Shown here in pieces: positions 34,614 to 38,978 of a stretch of 38,978 bases of DNA; within the stretch, counting starts at the first letter, position 1; each line of letters opens with the position of its first letter. This stretch comes from Methanobacteriota archaeon. GTDB taxonomy: Archaea > Thermoplasmatota > Poseidoniia > Poseidoniales > Poseidoniaceae. The stretch lies in contig WTIT01000133.1 of assembly GCA_011526375.1 (NCBI GenBank), positions 1 to 38,978 on the forward strand. Reading direction: 5' to 3'. The notes below the pieces were generated by a model. That model did not search any database, was not told the DNA's origin, and worked only from the letters and a program-made list of their open reading frames with translations. Made by a program: the position numbers and the translations under genes.

Positions 34614-35438
34614 ATGTCCAAGCCTAGAGTGGTGCATTTTGTCGGCGATCTACCAGGGCTTGGTGAAGAGTTGATTCACAAACTTGTCTGTAGTAATGTG
34701 GTTTGTAGTATCGCTAAAGAATGGTATAATCCCATTATCACTAACATCGCCACAGAATTGGAAATATTCAACGCAACACCGTTATTATTTGACTCTAATA
34801 ATATTAATTCAAATGATGTCTTACTTTATTTTGGTCTAAATGATGCTAAATTAGATTTAGTACAGATTTCTAATTTTTCTTGTGATGTGATTTTACTAGT
34901 AAGCGAAGAAATCAATGCAGATTTTGAGCAAATGAATCTAAAGATAATTCATCTTCATGATATGATTGCTTATTCAACTATAGCCGATTTGGATAATAAC
35001 TTAGATGAGTTGTTGCTACATTGTGAATCTAATACTAAGGTAGATTTTCCATTATCTAGTAAGAAACACTGGTGGGTCTCCCAACAAGATGTTGCAACGG
35101 GTCTTGTAAGGCTAATCGATAATGTGGCACTATTGCCTGCTAAACTGGATCTCTGTGGACGTAGAGGTTGGACAGAAAGTGAAACATTTCAACAACTGGA
35201 GCTGCTGTATAATCGGACTATGGCCGCCTCGTCTGGTCAATTCCAGACAGATCACTTAGAGCCAAAACCCGTCATCGAGGCAACACTTGCAAAAGCGTCC
35301 GAGATTACACCTTCAACTAGGCCAGACTTGTCCGTGATAAACCAGATACTTCAACAGATAAATGGTGAAGGGTGGCGGCCACTAATTCCGTTAAGGACAT
35401 CTTTGATGCATTACCTTGCTACTAAGGATCTTGCTTAG
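34614..35438 (+). CDS. Unrecognised protein, possibly a degenerate SDR/epimerase relative
   Basis: 274 residues. The N-terminus RVVHFVGDLPGLGEELIHKL recalls a nucleotide-binding beta-alpha-beta start, but the usual GxxGxxG glycines are not all present. A later part, WWVSQQDVATGLVRLIDN followed by LDLCGRRGWTESETFQQLEL, resembles the V.D.A..L...L...N..G.....E... region of nucleotide-sugar epimerases. The catalytic YxxxK of those enzymes is not evident, so if related it is probably not an active enzyme. The N-terminal half has AT-rich codons and much Asn, Asp and Ile, unlike its neighbours. It starts at ATG 34614 after the AT-rich island, and its stop overlaps the stop of the convergent lipoprotein gene by four bases. 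Confidence 0.7.
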   Translation: MSKPRVVHFVGDLPGLGEELIHKLVCSNVVCSIAKEWYNPIITNIATELEIFNATPLLFDSNNINSNDVLLYFGLNDAKLDLVQISNFSCDVILLVSEEINADFEQMNLKIIHLHDMIAYSTIADLDNNLDELLLHCESNTKVDFPLSSKKHWWVSQQDVATGLVRLIDNVALLPAKLDLCGRRGWTESETFQQLELLYNRTMAASSGQFQTDHLEPKPVIEATLAKASEITPSTRPDLSVINQILQQINGEGWRPLIPLRTSLMHYLATKDLA

Positions 35439-36877
35439 AGGGTTTGAGGTCCACCTTCTGGTATTACGGTTAATGCGGTTAATTCTCCATATAGAGTTGG
35501 TCCGTTAGTAAAAGTACCAAAAATACCAGTATCGCCGTTAGGGTTGTGTGATAATGCCAGCCATGGACGCCCATAGGCATCGATTTGCATGTCAATGAAG
35601 TCTCCAAATCCTCCGCATCTCTCGTAACCACATGTTGGACTTGCATTATCTAGAGGGTCATCATCAGCATTGACCTGTACTGTTGTTATCAGTGGTGTTT
35701 CATTAAATGCATCTGTCATCACCGAGATGTATCCATCCCACAATCCATCACCGTCTTCACCGATATATCCGAATGCAACTCTGCCTGGGTCACCGGCGAT
35801 TACAACTGGGAAACCAGTGCCTTGTAGGTGGCCTGGGGCAATCATTACTGCGTCAGACCATGTTTCAGCATCGTCAGTAGAATATGAGAAGTAGGGTAAG
35901 TTGTCGATGCCCATCCACATGGCGTATACATTGCTTTCAGTATCTGTATCTACTTGAGCTTCTTCTGCATTCCAAGTATCAGCAGTACCAGATTCTTCGG
36001 TTGGCAGTACATGCTCTGTCCATGTTATTGCCCCGTCTTCAGTTTTATACATCGAATATCCAGTGCCGTCACAACCAATTTGTCCTCGGTAGAAATTGCC
36101 ATTTTCAGCTCCAATAATGTGTGCCGACAAACCACCACTCTGACAGTCTACTGGGGCACCCGGAAGTTCTGGCCCCCATGTAAATCCGCCATCTTGGCTC
36201 GCAGAACACAAAGGTGCAGGATAGTTACCATTTATGCAAAATACCCACAATGTCTCATGTAGAAGCCCACCATAAGGCGATGAAGCGATGGTTTGGTGGT
36301 CCTGTACGGAATATCCTGTGGCAATGGATGGGCCGGTCCACGATTGTCCTTCATCATCCGACCATTCTACCGTCATGCCTCCAAGTGCATGCATGTCAAA
36401 TTTCATTATTCTATCAGTCCATGGGTCGACATATACGTATGGATCATTCGAATTTGCCACAGGAGGGACCGCTCCATACACGTCTTGACATGTGTAGTCG
36501 CTAATTGACGTCATTTCCACCATATTACTACATTGAACAATTGCCGTTGAGCCAGCATTGCCATTACCCCAACTTGTGATGTATAGGTTGCCTGATGAAG
36601 TAATGCCCATGGTTGGCTCAAAGGTTGACATTCCAATACTGTAGTATGAGGAAGTTGAATAGTATGGGATATTGTTTCCACCAAGTGCGCTGGTGTTATT
36701 CAATGCGTTTACTCCTCCCGGGTAATGATACCAAGTTCGACCGTCAAGCATATCGATGAAGTCAAAATAACCCGAGGTTTCTTCGACAAGTTCTACCTCA
36801 TCTTCGCCAAAACATCCCGATAATGACATAAACGCCATGATTAGAACCATCATCATTGCATTACTTCTCTTGCTCAT
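35435..36877 (-). CDS. BNR/Asp-box repeat lipoprotein
   Basis: 480 residues from ATG 36877. The signal peptide ends in the lipobox SLSGC (Cys22), so it is probably lipid-anchored outside the cell. At least four Asp-box motifs are visible: SDDEGQSW, SQDGGFTW, TEDGAITW and STDDAETW. They mark a sialidase-like six-bladed propeller or related fold. The catalytic arginine triad of true sialidases cannot be confirmed by eye, so binding or another hydrolase role is possible. GGAGG lies eight bases before the ATG and overlaps the end of the deoxyhypusine synthase gene, whose stop is one base upstream; the two are probably on one transcript. Confidence 0.82.
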   Translation of the reverse strand: MSKRSNAMMMVLIMAFMSLSGCFGEDEVELVEETSGYFDFIDMLDGRTWYHYPGGVNALNNTSALGGNNIPYYSTSSYYSIGMSTFEPTMGITSSGNLYITSWGNGNAGSTAIVQCSNMVEMTSISDYTCQDVYGAVPPVANSNDPYVYVDPWTDRIMKFDMHALGGMTVEWSDDEGQSWTGPSIATGYSVQDHQTIASSPYGGLLHETLWVFCINGNYPAPLCSASQDGGFTWGPELPGAPVDCQSGGLSAHIIGAENGNFYRGQIGCDGTGYSMYKTEDGAITWTEHVLPTEESGTADTWNAEEAQVDTDTESNVYAMWMGIDNLPYFSYSTDDAETWSDAVMIAPGHLQGTGFPVVIAGDPGRVAFGYIGEDGDGLWDGYISVMTDAFNETPLITTVQVNADDDPLDNASPTCGYERCGGFGDFIDMQIDAYGRPWLALSHNPNGDTGIFGTFTNGPTLYGELTALTVIPEGGPQTL

Positions 36878-36878
36878 T

Positions 36879-37886
36879 TTAATTGCCTCCAAATAAATCG
36901 CTACCAATCAGCGGAAGTAGTACACTAGCATCTCCTTCGACACACACATTAGGTGCTTCAGGCCGCATTTTGCCCCATGATATCGCTTCTCTGAGTCTCG
37001 CCCCAGAAAGGCTGCCATCATGTTCTGGTGCTGTGGTAATGTAGACTGCCGAATCAAGTCCACCACGATATTGGTTCCACCAAATAACGTGGTGTTTTGA
37101 GATTCCACCGCCAACCATCAGCGCATTTGAAACCTCAACGTCCCAAGTTAAGTCACTCATAACCTGCTCATCTGCTAAGGTATCAATGTGGAAATCACGG
37201 TGCTTTTGTCTAAACATGAATAATTGCGCACCAATTGAGCCATCAGTAATTCCAGGTATACAGACCGGGATTTGATTTTTCCAAGCCCAATAGATTAGAG
37301 AATCTGGCTTGCCAATTCGCTTACCTAATTCCCAAACCAAGTGAATGGAACCGAACCCAATCCATGCATCGGCGCCAGTCAATCCGGTTTCTTCTTGCCG
37401 TGATTTGTATATGTCCTCGAGAGCAGGCATTACTACTTCCTCGATAATTTCGCCGTAAGATGAATTTGGTACAATGACATTGCCTAATCGCATGAGTGAA
37501 TGTTCGCCAAGTTCTATGTCATCAAGTTCGAAAGCTCCATGGAAGTAATGTTGGTAAGATCGTGCAATGTCATGATCGAGGGTACCACAAGTGGTAGAGA
37601 TTACGTTGAACATTTTGTGTTTTGCTGCTTCGACAAAGAAACTCCTAGTTCCAGTTGCGCACAGACATGCAGGGAATGAAATCCAATTGGTGACCTTGGT
37701 AGGGTCGCCTTCAACCTCATCAATTTGCTGTTTCATATCACTCAAGATATCTCTCGCAGTTGCTAGTTTTGTTGCGGTAAATCCACCTGCCTTGGCCATT
37801 TGGTCAATTAGTGAACCAGGGTTAGTGATTTTAGCAAAATCATAGTCTGAGACTGGAATGTCAAAGTCATCCGGTGATATCGCCAT
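36879..37886 (-). CDS. dys: Deoxyhypusine synthase
   Basis: 335 residues. Transfers the aminobutyl group of spermidine to a lysine of initiation factor aIF5A, with NAD. The catalytic-lysine motif GGGISKHHV is present (equivalent to Lys329 of the human enzyme), followed by the conserved YRGGLDSAVYITTAPEHDGS and SGARLREAISWGK. NAD-binding residues around TTCGTLDHDIAR are also recognisable. The length is in the family range. The start ATG 37886 has no clear ribosome-binding element. It is followed by the BNR lipoprotein gene with one base between; it lies 34 bases downstream of uvrB on the same strand. Confidence 0.95.
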   Translation of the reverse strand: MAISPDDFDIPVSDYDFAKITNPGSLIDQMAKAGGFTATKLATARDILSDMKQQIDEVEGDPTKVTNWISFPACLCATGTRSFFVEAAKHKMFNVISTTCGTLDHDIARSYQHYFHGAFELDDIELGEHSLMRLGNVIVPNSSYGEIIEEVVMPALEDIYKSRQEETGLTGADAWIGFGSIHLVWELGKRIGKPDSLIYWAWKNQIPVCIPGITDGSIGAQLFMFRQKHRDFHIDTLADEQVMSDLTWDVEVSNALMVGGGISKHHVIWWNQYRGGLDSAVYITTAPEHDGSLSGARLREAISWGKMRPEAPNVCVEGDASVLLPLIGSDLFGGN

Positions 37887-37920
37887 GGTAATGCCAAAAA
37901 CATCCCAAACATGAACCTGT

Positions 37921-38978
37921 TTATGAGTATAATAACTGCTCTAATTCAAAAATTCTGTCTCTGAGTTTGGCTGCTTGCTCGAAATCTAATTGTTTTGCTG
38001 CGTTTTCCATCTCGGCTTTTAATTCAACCAGCAAATCAGAGATTTGTTCTGGCGAGAGGTTGTTGTCAACATCATTTGGCTCATCATAAGTCAATTGGAA
38101 ATTCGAATTTTCAATTGGATTTTTATTTTCGGGATTGGTTCTAGCCCAAGAACCGGCACCAATGCCTAATTTCTGGGCCCAATCACCATCTCCTCGGCCA
38201 CCTTTCTTACCGACTAGACGTTTGTTTCCTGCAGAAGTGTTGGTACCTGTGATGAATTCTTCATCCTTTGAATACATTGCAGGAAGCGCTTTTTTGATGG
38301 TTTTAGGGGTGATGCCATGGGCGGTATTGTAATCCTCCTGTCTAGCTCTTCGCTCCAGTGTTTGTTGTATTGCAGCAGACATAGATGGCGACATACCGTC
38401 GGCATACAGAATTACTTTGCCGTTCTCATTTCTAGCAGCACGGCCGATAGTTTGTAGCAGACTTCTTTCGTTTCGGAGGAAACCTTGTTTGTCTGCATCA
38501 AAAATTGCTACTAAACTGACTTCCGGAATATCGAGCCCTTCTCTAAGTAGATTGATTCCCACAATAACGTCAATGTGACCAATTCTGAGTGCGTTGATGA
38601 TTTCAGAACGCTCAATAGTGTCTATTTCGGAATGCAAGTGGTGCGATTTAATTCCCATGCTGTTGAGATATTCTGATACCTCTTCAGCGAATTTGATAGT
38701 AAGTACGGTGATGAGACATCGCTCATTTTTATCGACTCGCTGATTTATTTCTGACAGAAGATCACTTACCTGCCCTTCAGTGCCTCTAACTTCGATATTG
38801 GGGTCGAGCAGTCCAGTTGGTCTAATTTCCATCTTGGATATGTGTTGAATAGATTGTATCATATCGTACATGCTTTCCGATTCTGGATGTTTCTTGCTGA
38901 TGTCTGGGGGGCCTGCTCCACCATTAGATTGGGCGTGCAACAGTCCATTGGGTATCGACTGTTTAGTAACTTCACACA
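37921..38978 (-). CDS. uvrB: Excinuclease ABC subunit B, C-terminal part (5' end outside window)
   Basis: The frame continues to the window edge with no stop, so the N-terminal helicase half and beta-hairpin are not visible. The visible ~350 residues hold the RPTGLLDP motif, helicase motif V region ([17 protein letters not shown]), [10 protein letters not shown], motif VI (QTIGRAARN) and the C-terminal UVR motif ([15 protein letters not shown]) that contacts UvrC. UvrB verifies lesions in nucleotide excision repair. A long glycine-rich linker (~residues 235-290 of the visible part) separates the helicase core from the UVR motif. The segment before RPTGLLDP does not read like other UvrB proteins. 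Bacterial-type Uvr proteins in an archaeon suggest old transfer, which is established for several archaeal groups. Confidence 0.94.
   Translation of the reverse strand, partial: CEVTKQSIPNGLLHAQSNGGAGPPDISKKHPESESMYDMIQSIQHISKMEIRPTGLLDPNIEVRGTEGQVSDLLSEINQRVDKNERCLITVLTIKFAEEVSEYLNSMGIKSHHLHSEIDTIERSEIINALRIGHIDVIVGINLLREGLDIPEVSLVAIFDADKQGFLRNERSLLQTIGRAARNENGKVILYADGMSPSMSAAIQQTLERRARQEDYNTAHGITPKTIKKALPAMYSKDEEFITGTNTSAGNKRLVGKKGGRGDGDWAQKLGIGAGSWARTNPENKNPIENSNFQLTYDEPNDVDNNLSPEQISDLLVELKAEMENAAKQLDFEQAAKLRDRIFELEQLLYS

Noticed and set aside
38831-38978. Frameshift as the cause of the odd UvrB segment
   Set aside because: The other two minus-strand frames hold stops and no UvrB motif, so an insert is more likely; the edge of the window prevents a final answer.

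Overview
The window reads as a piece of chromosome from a planktonic euryarchaeon, most likely Marine Group II (Poseidoniales). Family content points there: a B-family DNA polymerase, archaeal GINS, EF-1 alpha next to S10, the cluster L7Ae-S28e-L24e-NDK-aIF5B, archaeal-type PRPP synthase and deoxyhypusine synthase. These sit beside several very large secreted proteins with PKD, CARDB, thrombospondin-type-3 and blue-copper domains. The taxonomic call is inference from gene content; no marker search was possible. Many starts have a clear Shine-Dalgarno-like GGAG or GGTG element, and this often selects an ATG inside a longer open frame.

Layout. 1-7921 (+): the C-terminal end of a secreted copper protein, DNA polymerase B, a PKD lipoprotein, pyruvate kinase, EF-1 alpha and S10. 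7923-8945 (-): a GINS51-type replication protein. 9048-15395 (+): a 2115-residue surface protein, then tRNA-Leu(CAA). 15518-17700 (-): two membrane proteins and a HAD phosphatase. 17742-26340 (+): a metal P-type ATPase, an ArsR-like regulator, a triple zinc-ribbon protein, a 790-residue coiled-coil protein and a beta-propeller/TSP3 membrane protein. 26341-34250 (-): a VapBC-like remnant, a ParA ATPase, MoxR, the translation cluster, PRPP synthase, tRNA-Ile(GAT) and a PRC-barrel protein. 34251-34613: an AT-rich island with repeated CAATTGAA motifs. 34614-35438 (+): an unrecognised, possibly SDR-derived protein. 35435-38978 (-): a BNR-repeat lipoprotein, deoxyhypusine synthase and the C-terminal part of UvrB, which runs off the window.

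Functional picture. Core replication (PolB, GINS), translation (EF-1 alpha, aIF5B, S10, S28e, L24e, L7Ae, two tRNAs, hypusination), nucleotide supply (PRPP synthase, NDK), repair (UvrB) and glycolysis (pyruvate kinase) alternate with exported proteins probably used to bind or process polymers at the cell surface. The most distinctive observations are a four-cysteine zinc-ribbon-like insert in aIF5B, a ribosomal protein L24e that has lost three of its four zinc cysteines, a divergent segment before the RPTGLLDP motif of UvrB, a hairpin that buries the ribosome-binding site of the giant surface protein, and the AT-rich palindrome island. I see no CRISPR array, no insertion sequence and no intein. 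The only candidate defence-type genes are the truncated toxin-antitoxin pair. I do not see a complete, clearly new multi-gene system.
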